From NCBI GenBank assembly GCA_044433285.1, contig JAWXTU010000051.1:1-16641 (forward strand): a stretch of 16,641 nt of DNA. Direction: 5' to 3'. This stretch comes from Aphodosoma sp044433285 (lineage in GTDB: Bacteria; Bacteroidota; Bacteroidia; Bacteroidales; Paludibacteraceae). Both the position numbers and the translations under genes were made by a program. Positions 7,305 to 15,120 of the stretch are shown here, piece after piece; the stretch's first letter is position 1, and every line of letters begins with the position of its first letter. The notes beneath the pieces are model-generated. The model had not been told where the DNA came from. It saw only the letters and a program-made list of their open reading frames with translations, and ran no database searches.

Positions 7305-8786
7305 ATGTCTAATATATTTCGTTCAAATATAGTAATTCTAATATTCGACCTATTAATAGCTCTATTCGCTTTTTGGATTTCACGCTATTTTGGAGATCTG
7401 CCACGATGGTACTGGTTATTAGTATCGGCTGTGGTATGGGTTGCGGTAGGTTTGATAACAAGGAAACTATATTTTAGTGAATATAAAAGAATAAGAACGG
7501 TTCTGATAGGACTTTTAGTTGTAGATACACTGTGTGGTTTCTTAATGTTTACAGCTTATCGTCTTTGGGTTCCATCGTATGAGTATGACTATTCAATACT
7601 ATTAGCCTCTTCACTTATTTTTGTATTGGAGTGTGTTCTCTACTACTTTATCAGGTTGTTTGTCTATCGAAAGATACCGTATTTCTATGAAGAACCTCCA
7701 CTTGTAGAGAGTGATCATAAGGATTTAACTTCAGAACAAGAGATTAAAAACAATGATCTTCTAAATTTACTTGATAAATTTAACGATAATAGCATAGAGA
7801 GCTATATTTCAGAAAAGACCCTCTCTGAAGATACAATAGTTACAAACACTTCAAACCCTGAAGTTATCTTACAGAACAAGGTTAAACAACCAACGTTGGT
7901 GCTACATAATAAGTCGCTTAATGGAGTGAGACACATAAATACACTCTTGTCATATACTAATTATACACTTGCAGAGGATGGATATATAGTTTGTAATTGT
8001 GTAACATCTGATGTAAGGCACAATCGAATTTTTAAACAGTCCCCTCGATTTACAGCTAAGATTATATATAGTTGCGACTATTTTATACATAGAGTATTCT
8101 CTAAATTGTCAGTAACAAAATGGTTGTATTACTGGGTAACTAAGGGTGAAAGACGTGTTTTGACACGTGTAGAAACTTTAGGTCGCTTTTATAGAGCAGG
8201 TTTTGATGTTGTGCAGGAGCATATGGTTAACGATAAATTCTATATCGTAGCTCGAAAAATTAAAGAGCCAATTCGTGATGACAAACCGTCAAACGGTGTG
8301 TTGATAAAACTACGTAGAAAGGCTAAAAATGGCAAAATCATAGGAGTTTACAAATTCCGAACAATGCACGCCTATTCAGAGTACCTACAACCATATATGC
8401 TAAAGACAGGTGGTCTATGCGAAGGAGGTAAGTTTGCTAATGATTATAGGGTGAACACGATTGGAAAAATCTTGCGCAAGATGTGGTTAGATGAACTTCC
8501 AATGCTTATAAACTGGCTCAAAGGAGATCTGAAAATTGTTGGAGTGCGCCCATTAAGCAGCCACTATTTCAGTCTCTATTCAAAAGAGCTGCAAGAGCTA
8601 AGGGTAAAGGTAAAACCCGGTTTACTACCACCATTCTACGCAGATATGCCAACAACATTAGAGGAGATACAGGAGAGCGAAATCCGCTACATACAGTCCT
8701 ATCTAAAGAGTCCAATCCTTACCGATTGGAGGTATTTCTGGAAGTGCGTTAATAATATTGTTTTTAAGGGGAAACGTAGTAAATAA
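7305..8786 (+). CDS. Polyprenyl-phosphate sugar-1-phosphate transferase with N-terminal membrane bundle and methyltransferase-like insert
   Basis: This 493-residue membrane protein is predicted to begin glycan assembly by moving a sugar-1-phosphate from a nucleotide sugar to polyprenyl phosphate at the inner membrane. Four hydrophobic segments lie at about 8-26, 36-53, 66-85 and 97-120. A polar linker (130-190) follows. Next comes a middle domain (about 195-318) whose pattern of LAEDGYIVCN, RVETLGRFYRAGF and FYIVARK resembles the C-terminal half of a methyltransferase fold, without a visible SAM-binding motif. The bacterial sugar transferase core follows: YKFRTMH (349-355), the catalytic Asp-Glu pair D396-E397 in WLDELPMLIN, IVGVRPLS (411-418, normally GPRP) and KPGLLPPFYADMP (437-449). 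The usual re-entrant membrane helix just before the core is not apparent. The substrate is inferred, most simply a product of the upstream wbp genes. Confidence 0.82.
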   Translation: MSNIFRSNIVILIFDLLIALFAFWISRYFGDLPRWYWLLVSAVVWVAVGLITRKLYFSEYKRIRTVLIGLLVVDTLCGFLMFTAYRLWVPSYEYDYSILLASSLIFVLECVLYYFIRLFVYRKIPYFYEEPPLVESDHKDLTSEQEIKNNDLLNLLDKFNDNSIESYISEKTLSEDTIVTNTSNPEVILQNKVKQPTLVLHNKSLNGVRHINTLLSYTNYTLAEDGYIVCNCVTSDVRHNRIFKQSPRFTAKIIYSCDYFIHRVFSKLSVTKWLYYWVTKGERRVLTRVETLGRFYRAGFDVVQEHMVNDKFYIVARKIKEPIRDDKPSNGVLIKLRRKAKNGKIIGVYKFRTMHAYSEYLQPYMLKTGGLCEGGKFANDYRVNTIGKILRKMWLDELPMLINWLKGDLKIVGVRPLSSHYFSLYSKELQELRVKVKPGLLPPFYADMPTTLEEIQESEIRYIQSYLKSPILTDWRYFWKCVNNIVFKGKRSK

Positions 8787-8794
8787 ATATACAA

Positions 8795-9688
8795 ATGAAA
8801 GGAATCGTACTAGCTGGTGGTTCAGGTACTCGTTTGTACCCAATTACTAAAGGTGTAAGTAAGCAATTACTCCCTATTTATGACAAACCAATGGTCTACT
8901 ATCCAATTTCAGTGTTGATGTTGGCTGGAATCCGTGAGATTTTGATTATTTCAACACCTACTGACCTTCCCGGTTTTAGAAGATTATTGGGTGATGGCTC
9001 TGACTATGGAGTTGAGTTTACCTATGCAGAACAACCATCCCCCGATGGCTTGGCTCAATCCTTTATTATTGGCGAGGAGTTTATTGGTGGTGATTCAGTG
9101 TGTCTGGTGTTAGGCGATAATATTTTTTATGGGAGTTATTTCACAAAGGCTCTCTCTCAAGCAGTACAATCAGCTGAACAAGCAAGCAAAGCGACTGTTT
9201 TTGGTTATTGGGTAGCAGATCCAGAACGTTATGGCGTTGCTGAATTCGACAAAAAAGGTGACTGTTTGTCAATTGAGGAGAAACCAACTGAACCAAAATC
9301 AAACTATGCTGTAGTTGGTCTTTATTTCTACCCTAATAAAGTGGTGGAGGTAGCCAAAAATATTAAGCCTTCGGCTCGTGGCGAGTTGGAGATAACGACC
9401 GTTAATCAAGAGTTCCTTAAAGATGGAGAATTGAAGGTTCAGACCTTGGGACGTGGCTTTGCCTGGCTAGATACTGGTACTCACGACTCTTTGAGTGAAG
9501 CTTCAACATTTGTTGAGGTTATTGAGAAGCGTCAAGGTTTGAAAATTGCTTGTTTGGAGGCGATTGCATACCGTAAAGGCTGGATAACGGAGGAGAAGAT
9601 ACGAGAATTGGCACAACCAATGATCAAAAATCAATATGGACAGTATCTTTTGCAAGTTGTCGACGAATTAAAAGAAATAGATAAGTAA
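8795..9688 (+). CDS. rmlA: Glucose-1-phosphate thymidylyltransferase
   Basis: This 297-residue cytoplasmic enzyme makes dTDP-glucose from dTTP and glucose-1-phosphate. The nucleotidyltransferase signature LAGGSGTRLYPIT is at 6-18 and the catalytic lysine region SKQLLPIYDKPM at 22-33. The base and sugar pocket is EQPSPDGLAQSF (79-90), and LGDNIFYG (106-113) carries the metal-binding aspartate. Length and motifs match the RmlA/RfbA group closely, so the call is secure. It is 8 bases after the sugar transferase gene and 1 base before rmlB. Leucine is often encoded by TTG here, unlike the later part of rmlB. Confidence 0.96.
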   Translation: MKGIVLAGGSGTRLYPITKGVSKQLLPIYDKPMVYYPISVLMLAGIREILIISTPTDLPGFRRLLGDGSDYGVEFTYAEQPSPDGLAQSFIIGEEFIGGDSVCLVLGDNIFYGSYFTKALSQAVQSAEQASKATVFGYWVADPERYGVAEFDKKGDCLSIEEKPTEPKSNYAVVGLYFYPNKVVEVAKNIKPSARGELEITTVNQEFLKDGELKVQTLGRGFAWLDTGTHDSLSEASTFVEVIEKRQGLKIACLEAIAYRKGWITEEKIRELAQPMIKNQYGQYLLQVVDELKEIDK

Positions 9689-9689
9689 A

Positions 9690-10754
9690 ATGGAATTCAA
9701 GAGAAATATTATTATAACTGGTGGTGCAGGGTTTATTGGCTCGCACGTAGTTCGTTTGTTTGTAAGCAAATATCCTGAGTATCACATTATTAATGTTGAT
9801 AAATTGACCTATGCAGGTAATATGGCGAACTTGGTTGATATCGAAAATGCTGAAAATTACACTTTTGTAAAGGCTGATATTTGCGACTTCGATACTATGG
9901 TTGCTTTGTTTGCTCAGTATAATGTAGATGGTGTTATTCACTTGGCGGCTGAGAGCCACGTTGACCGTTCTATTAAAGATCCGTTTACGTTTGCTCAGAC
10001 TAACGTAATGGGAACTTTAAGCCTGTTGCAAGCTGCTAAAAACCAGTGGAATGGCGAGTGGGGAGGCAAACGCTTCTATCACATCTCGACCGATGAGGTA
10101 TATGGTACATTGGAGTTTGATGGTACTTTCTTTACCGAAGAGACTTCTTACGATCCACATAGTCCATACTCTGCGTCGAAGGCTAGTTCAGACCATTTTG
10201 TAAGAGCATTTGCAGATACGTATGGTATGCCAACAGTTGTTACAAACTGTTCAAACAACTATGGACCATACCAATTTCCAGAGAAATTGATTCCGTTGTT
10301 TATCAATAATATTCGTCACGGCAAGCCACTTCCTGTTTATGGCAAGGGTGAAAATGTAAGAGATTGGCTATACGTAGTAGACCACGCAAGAGCAATCGAC
10401 GTAATTTTCCACGAAGGCAAGTTATCTGATACATATAACATTGGAGGTTTCAACGAATGGACAAACATCGACCTTATAAAAGTTATCATAGCAACAGTAG
10501 ACCGCCTACTAGGCAATCCAGAGGGTCAAAGCCTATCGCTAATCACTTATGTAACAGACCGTGCAGGACACGATTTGCGCTATGCAATCGACAGCAATAA
10601 ACTCAAGAACGAACTAGGCTGGGAACCATCACTTCAATTCGAAGAAGGTATCGAAAAAACAGTAGCCTGGTACTTAGATAACCAAGAGTGGATGGATAAC
10701 ATCACCAGTGGCGAGTACGAGAAGTATTATAATGAGACGTATAAAGACAGATAA
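9690..10754 (+). CDS. rmlB: dTDP-glucose 4,6-dehydratase
   Basis: This 354-residue short-chain dehydrogenase-type enzyme converts dTDP-glucose to dTDP-4-keto-6-deoxyglucose using tightly bound NAD+. The cofactor motif GGAGFIGSH is at 11-19. The catalytic Thr-Asp-Glu is in STDEVYG (133-139), with Y160 and K164 in PYSASKASSDH. NCSNNYGPYQFPEKLIP and NVRDWLYV are standard RmlB sequence. No rmlC or rmlD follows; instead a flippase and a VioA-like aminotransferase come next, so the keto sugar probably feeds an amino-sugar branch. Leucine codon use switches abruptly near base 10300, from nearly all TTG to mostly CTA and CTT, hinting at a mosaic gene. Confidence 0.96.
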   Translation: MEFKRNIIITGGAGFIGSHVVRLFVSKYPEYHIINVDKLTYAGNMANLVDIENAENYTFVKADICDFDTMVALFAQYNVDGVIHLAAESHVDRSIKDPFTFAQTNVMGTLSLLQAAKNQWNGEWGGKRFYHISTDEVYGTLEFDGTFFTEETSYDPHSPYSASKASSDHFVRAFADTYGMPTVVTNCSNNYGPYQFPEKLIPLFINNIRHGKPLPVYGKGENVRDWLYVVDHARAIDVIFHEGKLSDTYNIGGFNEWTNIDLIKVIIATVDRLLGNPEGQSLSLITYVTDRAGHDLRYAIDSNKLKNELGWEPSLQFEEGIEKTVAWYLDNQEWMDNITSGEYEKYYNETYKDR

Positions 10755-10759
10755 AGTAG

Positions 10760-12208
10760 ATGACAAAAAACCTTAAAAATAAAGCAATAAATGGAACTTT
10801 ATGGAGCGCATTAGATAATATATTAAACAAAGGTGTTGCTTTTATAGTCGGTATTATATTAGCAAATTTATTAACTCCCGCTGAGTATGGTTTGATAGCA
10901 ATTATTATGTTATTTATTGCTGTATTTAACAGTCTTGTAGATAGTGGGTTTTCTAGTGCGTTAATTAGAAAAAATAATGTAACAGAACTCGATTATAATA
11001 CAATTTTTCTCTTTAATTTAGCTATAAGTATTGTTTTGTTTATAGTTTTATATTTAATATCACCATTTATTAGTCAATTTTTTAGACAACCAGAATTAAC
11101 TCTATTAACACGAGTTATGGGCGTTATAGTTATAATTAATGCGCTAGCAATTATACAAAGAACAAAACTTGTTAAAAGTATTGATTTTAGGATACAGACT
11201 AAAATATCGGTTGTGTCATCTGTAATAAGTGGGGGTATCGGAATAACAATGGCATTCTTAGATTTTGGTGTGTGGAGTCTTGTGGGACAGCAAATATCTA
11301 GACAGTTGTTAAATTCAAGTTTGTTGTGGTTTTATAATAGATGGTGTCCTAAATTAGAGTTCTCGAAAAGAAGTTTTCAAGAAATGTTTTCATTCGGATG
11401 GAGATTAATGGTTTCAGGATTAATAGATACAATATGGAAAGAAATTTATCAAATTGTAATAGGGCGTTTTTATTCATCTGCTACATTAGGTCAATATGGG
11501 CGAGCTCAACAATTTAATACAATTTTTTCATCTAATTTAACCCAAATAATCCAGCGGGTTTCGTTTCCTGTTTTGAGTTCTATTCAGGATGATCCTAAAA
11601 AGTTAAAAGAAGCTTATAGGAAAATTATAAAAACAACAATGTATGTTAGTTTTATTTGCATGCTTATTTTAGCAGCTATAGCCAAACCACTAATTTTGGT
11701 TTTGATCGGTGAAAAATGGCTACAGTCAGTCGAGTTTTTGCAAATTATCTGTTTCTCAGGTATGATGTATCCTTTACACGCAATTAATTTAAATATGTTG
11801 CAAGTACAGGGGCGTTCAGATCTATTTTTGAGATTGGAGATTTTTAAAAAGATTATTGCTTTAATACCTGTGCTTTTAGGAATTTTCATCAGTATATATT
11901 GGATGCTTATAGGTAGTGTTTTTTCTGGATTCTGTGCATATTATTTAAACTCATATTACTCAGGTAAATTAATTAATTATTCTATTCGTGAGCAAATTAT
12001 TGATATATACCCTTCCTTTTTAATTGCTATTGCAGTATCATCTGTACTGTATCTTATTTCTTTTGCTGATTTAGGAATGATTTATATTTTAATAATACAG
12101 TTGTTGGTTGGAATAATATTAACTATTTGCTTCAGTATGGTGTCAAGGAATCAAGAATTTACAACTTTAAAGACAATTCTTTTGTCAGTAATAAATAGAA
12201 ATAAATGA
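10760..12208 (+). CDS. wzx: Wzx/WzxC-type lipid-linked oligosaccharide flippase (MOP superfamily)
   Basis: This 482-residue, very hydrophobic protein has many predicted transmembrane helices (at least twelve hydrophobic segments). The first lie at about 20-38, 44-62, 82-101 and 117-132. Family-typical features include the opening NGTLWSALDN, LTPAEYGL at 38-45, VDSGFSSALIRK (59-70) and GVWSLVGQQ. Proteins of this group move undecaprenyl-linked repeat units across the inner membrane, or take part in teichuronic and colanic acid export. It would act after the sugar transferase and the glycosyltransferases, which are not in this window. The DNA is visibly richer in A+T than the preceding rml genes. 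Its TGA overlaps the next ATG (ATGA at 12205-12208). Specificity cannot be read from sequence. Confidence 0.9.
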   Translation: MTKNLKNKAINGTLWSALDNILNKGVAFIVGIILANLLTPAEYGLIAIIMLFIAVFNSLVDSGFSSALIRKNNVTELDYNTIFLFNLAISIVLFIVLYLISPFISQFFRQPELTLLTRVMGVIVIINALAIIQRTKLVKSIDFRIQTKISVVSSVISGGIGITMAFLDFGVWSLVGQQISRQLLNSSLLWFYNRWCPKLEFSKRSFQEMFSFGWRLMVSGLIDTIWKEIYQIVIGRFYSSATLGQYGRAQQFNTIFSSNLTQIIQRVSFPVLSSIQDDPKKLKEAYRKIIKTTMYVSFICMLILAAIAKPLILVLIGEKWLQSVEFLQIICFSGMMYPLHAINLNMLQVQGRSDLFLRLEIFKKIIALIPVLLGIFISIYWMLIGSVFSGFCAYYLNSYYSGKLINYSIREQIIDIYPSFLIAIAVSSVLYLISFADLGMIYILIIQLLVGIILTICFSMVSRNQEFTTLKTILLSVINRNK

Positions 12209-13308
12209 AGAAACTAACTGTAACATCACCACTACTTCCTAATCTAAAAGAGTTTGAAACATTGTTAGCAGATATATGGGATCGAAAGTGGCTTACAAAC
12301 AATGGGCACTACCATCAAGAGCTAGAGAAAGCTCTTTCAGACTATTTAAAATCGCCATATTTAAGTCTATTTACTAATGGGACACTCCCGTTGATTACAG
12401 CACTCCAAGCATTACGTATTACTGGAGAAGTGATAACTACTCCATATAGCTTTGTTGCTACTACTCACTCTTTGTGGTGGAATGGTATTAAACCTGTTTT
12501 TGTTGATATAGATTCTAAGACTTGTAACCTAAATCCTGATTTGATTGAGGCTGCAATAACACCTAAGACAACAGCTATTATGCCAGTTCATGTATATGGA
12601 AACCCTTGCGATACAGAACGAATCCAAGCAATTGCAGACAAGTATGGTTTGAAAGTGATTTACGATGCTGCTCACGCTTTTGGTGTAGAGGTAAACGGCA
12701 AATCAATTTTGGAAGCTGGTGATATGTCCACCTTGAGTTTCCACGCTACTAAGGTTTATAACACTGTTGAAGGTGGCGCTTTGATTGTTAATGACGCAAA
12801 CACTAAAAAACGTATTGACTATCTTAAAAACTTTGGATTTGCAGGAGAAACAGAGGTTATTGCTCCTGGTATTAATTCTAAGATGGATGAGATCAGAGCT
12901 GCTTACGGGCTCTTGAATCTTCGTCAAGTAGACGGGGCAATAGAAGCACGTAAGGTTGTAGCCAAGCAGTATAGAGCAGCATTAAAAGATGTAAATGGCA
13001 TCACATATCTCGAAGATATTGAGGGGGTAAAACACAATTACTCTTACTTCCCAATTTTCATTGACGAAGTTAGGTATGGAATGACACGTGACGAATTATA
13101 TTTCAAGATGAAAGATAATGGAATCTTAGGTCGACGATACTTTTACCCTCTTATCAGTGAATTTACAACGTATCGCGATTTACCATCGGCAGGCAAAGAG
13201 AACATGCCAGTGGCAACAAAAATGGCTGACACTGTAATATGTTTACCTATGTATGCAGGACTTAGTGAAGAAAATGTGCAAATAATCTTAAAGTCAATCA
13301 TAAATTAA
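12205..13308 (+). CDS. dTDP-4-keto-6-deoxyglucose 4-aminotransferase, VioA-like (DegT family)
   Basis: This 367-residue PLP enzyme resembles VioA, which forms dTDP-4-amino-4,6-dideoxyglucose (Qui4N) from the RmlB product. LFTNGTLPLITALQAL (55-70) binds PLP phosphate, YDAAHAFGV (153-161) carries the pyridine-nitrogen aspartate, and the Schiff-base lysine is K183 in FHATKVYNTVEGG (179-191). The opening LTVTSPLLPNLKEF, together with WDRKWLTNNG (25-34), is characteristic of the sugar 4-aminotransferase branch. Its start overlaps the flippase stop by 4 bases, so the two are translationally coupled. With rmlA and rmlB present but rmlC and rmlD absent, a dTDP-4-amino-4,6-dideoxyhexose product is the simplest reading. 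Gluco versus galacto configuration (VioA versus FcfA/WecE-like) cannot be settled by eye. Confidence 0.85.
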   Translation: MKKLTVTSPLLPNLKEFETLLADIWDRKWLTNNGHYHQELEKALSDYLKSPYLSLFTNGTLPLITALQALRITGEVITTPYSFVATTHSLWWNGIKPVFVDIDSKTCNLNPDLIEAAITPKTTAIMPVHVYGNPCDTERIQAIADKYGLKVIYDAAHAFGVEVNGKSILEAGDMSTLSFHATKVYNTVEGGALIVNDANTKKRIDYLKNFGFAGETEVIAPGINSKMDEIRAAYGLLNLRQVDGAIEARKVVAKQYRAALKDVNGITYLEDIEGVKHNYSYFPIFIDEVRYGMTRDELYFKMKDNGILGRRYFYPLISEFTTYRDLPSAGKENMPVATKMADTVICLPMYAGLSEENVQIILKSIIN

Positions 13309-13314
13309 TTATAA

Positions 13315-14508
13315 ATGAGAAAATTATTACTTTTGGGGGCAATGCAAATGCACATACCAATTATTAAAAGCGCTAAAAAAAGAGGTGTTTATGTTATTAC
13401 TTGTGATTATCTTCCCGAAAATGAGGGACACAAATATGCCGACGAAACTCACTTTGACAGCACAACTGACTTTGATGCTGTTCTAAAATTGGCAAAGAAG
13501 TGTAATGTTGATGGAGTAATGACCTTTAATTCTGACCCAGCGGCTCTAACAGCAGCTTACGTAGCCGAACAACTATATTTGCCTAGTAGTGGTTATGACG
13601 CTGTTAAAATAATGTCTGAAAAAGATTTATTTAGAAACTTTCTCGCAGATAACGGGTTTAATACTCCTAAATTTAGACAATATACTTGCACTGAGGATTT
13701 AATGAATGAAGTTGATTCATTTAATTTTCCAATTGTATTAAAACCTGTTGATTCTTCTGGTAGCAAAGGCATAACTATATTATATAACAAAGAAGATGTG
13801 AATGAGTGTTTTAATAATGCACTTTTATTTTCTCGTTGTAAAAGGATAATTATAGAGGAGTATATTGATAAAATTGGTCCACAAATGCATGGTGATGCTT
13901 TTGTAAAAGATGGTAAACTAAAGTTTGTATGTTTAGGAGACCATCACTTCAATAGCGAGATTAATAATTTGGTGCCAATATCAACAACTTTCCCATCACA
14001 ACATTCTTCTGAGGATTTAAAACGAGTTGAAGATGAAGTCGCTAGATTTATTTCTAAGGTTGGCTTTAAGCAAGGCGGTATAAACATTGAGGCTAGGATA
14101 TCAGCATCAGACAATAAAGTTTATCTGATTGAAGTTGGACCTCGCAATGGTGGCAATTTCACACCTATAGTAATACAATATGCTTCAGGTTTTAATTTTA
14201 TGAATGCTTGCGTGTGTGCATCTTTGGGTGAGCAGGACGAGTTACAGATTGTTGAAGATAGAGGCTTTTTTGCATATTTAGTAATTCATAGTGATCAAGA
14301 TGGTGTATTGAAATCAATTGATATAAAAGAGGATCTGCAATCTTTAGTGTTGGAAAGATATATGTATGTTAATATAGGAGATTATGTTCATTCGTTTAAA
14401 GGAGCAAATTCTGCATTAGGAGTGTTGTTGTGTAAATTTCCGTCATCAGAACGAATGAATTTTATTGCTAATAATATGGCGAACTTTATCAATGTGAATT
14501 TGAGCTAA
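13315..14508 (+). CDS. ATP-grasp ligase, probably aminoacyl or carboxylate-amine ligase
   Basis: This 397-residue cytoplasmic enzyme has a PurK/CarB-like pre-ATP-grasp domain (KLLLLGAMQMHIPII at 3-17, then VITCDYLP and the NSDPAA turn). The ATP-grasp domain follows: K143 in VLKPVDSSGSKG, hinge glutamates at 181-182, NIEARI (257-262), and YLIEVGPRNGGN (270-281) with E273 and N278 as likely magnesium ligands. All the parts needed for catalysis appear present. ATP-grasp enzymes activate a carboxylate as acyl-phosphate and join it to an amine or thiol. Directly after a sugar aminotransferase, the natural acceptor is the new 4-amino group, with an amino acid or similar acid as donor; this is inference. 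A carbamoyl-phosphate synthase-like role is less likely because the large duplicated CarB architecture is missing. Confidence 0.8.
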   Translation: MRKLLLLGAMQMHIPIIKSAKKRGVYVITCDYLPENEGHKYADETHFDSTTDFDAVLKLAKKCNVDGVMTFNSDPAALTAAYVAEQLYLPSSGYDAVKIMSEKDLFRNFLADNGFNTPKFRQYTCTEDLMNEVDSFNFPIVLKPVDSSGSKGITILYNKEDVNECFNNALLFSRCKRIIIEEYIDKIGPQMHGDAFVKDGKLKFVCLGDHHFNSEINNLVPISTTFPSQHSSEDLKRVEDEVARFISKVGFKQGGINIEARISASDNKVYLIEVGPRNGGNFTPIVIQYASGFNFMNACVCASLGEQDELQIVEDRGFFAYLVIHSDQDGVLKSIDIKEDLQSLVLERYMYVNIGDYVHSFKGANSALGVLLCKFPSSERMNFIANNMANFINVNLS

Positions 14509-14518
14509 ATTATGATAT

Positions 14519-15100
14519 ATGGTGTGTAATGTAATTGATATTTTTCTGAAATTAAAGAATAAAATTAGAGATAATTTTATGGTGTATTGTTGGTATAAAT
14601 ACACATTAGGTCATTTAGGAGCAAAATCGTATATAAAGCCAGGCGTAAAGCTTATAGGAAATTCTATGCGTATTAAAATAGGGGATAGTTTTAAAATTTG
14701 GCATAATTGTGTTCTCTCTGTATCAAAGAAAGGTGAAATTAATATAGCTGACAATGGTTTAATTGCTGTTGGATGTTTTTTATCCGCAGGTAATAATAAA
14801 ATTATTATTGGTAAAGGAGTGGCAGTTGCTCCTCATTGCAACATAGTTGCATATTCTCATTATTATGGATATAATAAACGATTTATAGACTGTTATGATA
14901 AGGGTGATATTATTATTGGTGATAATGTGTTAATTGGAGCTGCTGTAACTATATTACCGAATGTTACAGTGGGAAATAATTGCGTAATTGCAGCTGGGTG
15001 CGTAGTTAATAAGGATGTTCCAGATAATACTGTCGTTGGTGGAATACCTATGAAAATAATCAAGAAAATTACAAGCGATGTTAAAATTTCAGGAATTTAA
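14519..15100 (+). CDS. Left-handed beta-helix acyltransferase (hexapeptide repeat)
   Basis: This 193-residue protein has an N-terminal helical extension (1-35), then hexapeptide coils from about 40 to 175 (IRIKIGD-like turns, IIIGKG, IIIGDN, VTVGNN, CVIAAG), closing with GGIPMKIIKK in place of the common GNPAK ending. H114 in AYSHYYG is placed like the catalytic histidine of serine/maltose/galactoside O-acetyltransferases. The family transfers acetyl from acetyl-CoA to sugar hydroxyls or amines. It may acetylate the 4-amino sugar or O-acetylate the repeat unit. The chosen ATG (14519) gives the longest frame; an in-frame ATG at 14579 (M21) is a possible alternative start. The ATG at 14512 is in another frame and meets a stop within six codons. 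Confidence 0.8.
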   Translation: MVCNVIDIFLKLKNKIRDNFMVYCWYKYTLGHLGAKSYIKPGVKLIGNSMRIKIGDSFKIWHNCVLSVSKKGEINIADNGLIAVGCFLSAGNNKIIIGKGVAVAPHCNIVAYSHYYGYNKRFIDCYDKGDIIIGDNVLIGAAVTILPNVTVGNNCVIAAGCVVNKDVPDNTVVGGIPMKIIKKITSDVKISGI

Positions 15101-15105
15101 GATAT

Positions 15106-15113
15106 AGAAGGAG
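15106..15113 (+). promoter_or_regulatory. Strong Shine-Dalgarno sequence before the GNAT gene
   Basis: AGAAGGAG lies 7 bases before the ATG at 15121. None of the other starts in the window has anything comparable; they sit in plain A+T-rich DNA, as is usual in Bacteroidota. The site supports the 15121 start and suggests this gene was acquired from another lineage or needs its own initiation signal. Confidence 0.7.
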
Positions 15114-15120
15114 ATTTACA

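Noticed and set aside
9624..9959. Minus-strand 111-codon frame across the rmlA-rmlB junction
   Set aside because: It overlaps two certain genes and its translation has no recognisable domain.
8795..10754. dTDP-rhamnose pathway
   Set aside because: Only rmlA and rmlB are present; neither rmlC nor rmlD follows, and a 4-aminotransferase does.
11614..11889. Minus-strand 91-codon frame inside the flippase gene
   Set aside because: It is antisense to an intact membrane protein; its length is explained by the skewed codon use of hydrophobic residues.
12205..13308. Second DegT aminotransferase as a duplicate of wbpE
   Set aside because: The PLP-lysine context (HATKVYN versus PAKPLG) and N-terminus differ strongly, and it lies with rmlA/rmlB, so it belongs to a different subfamily and substrate.
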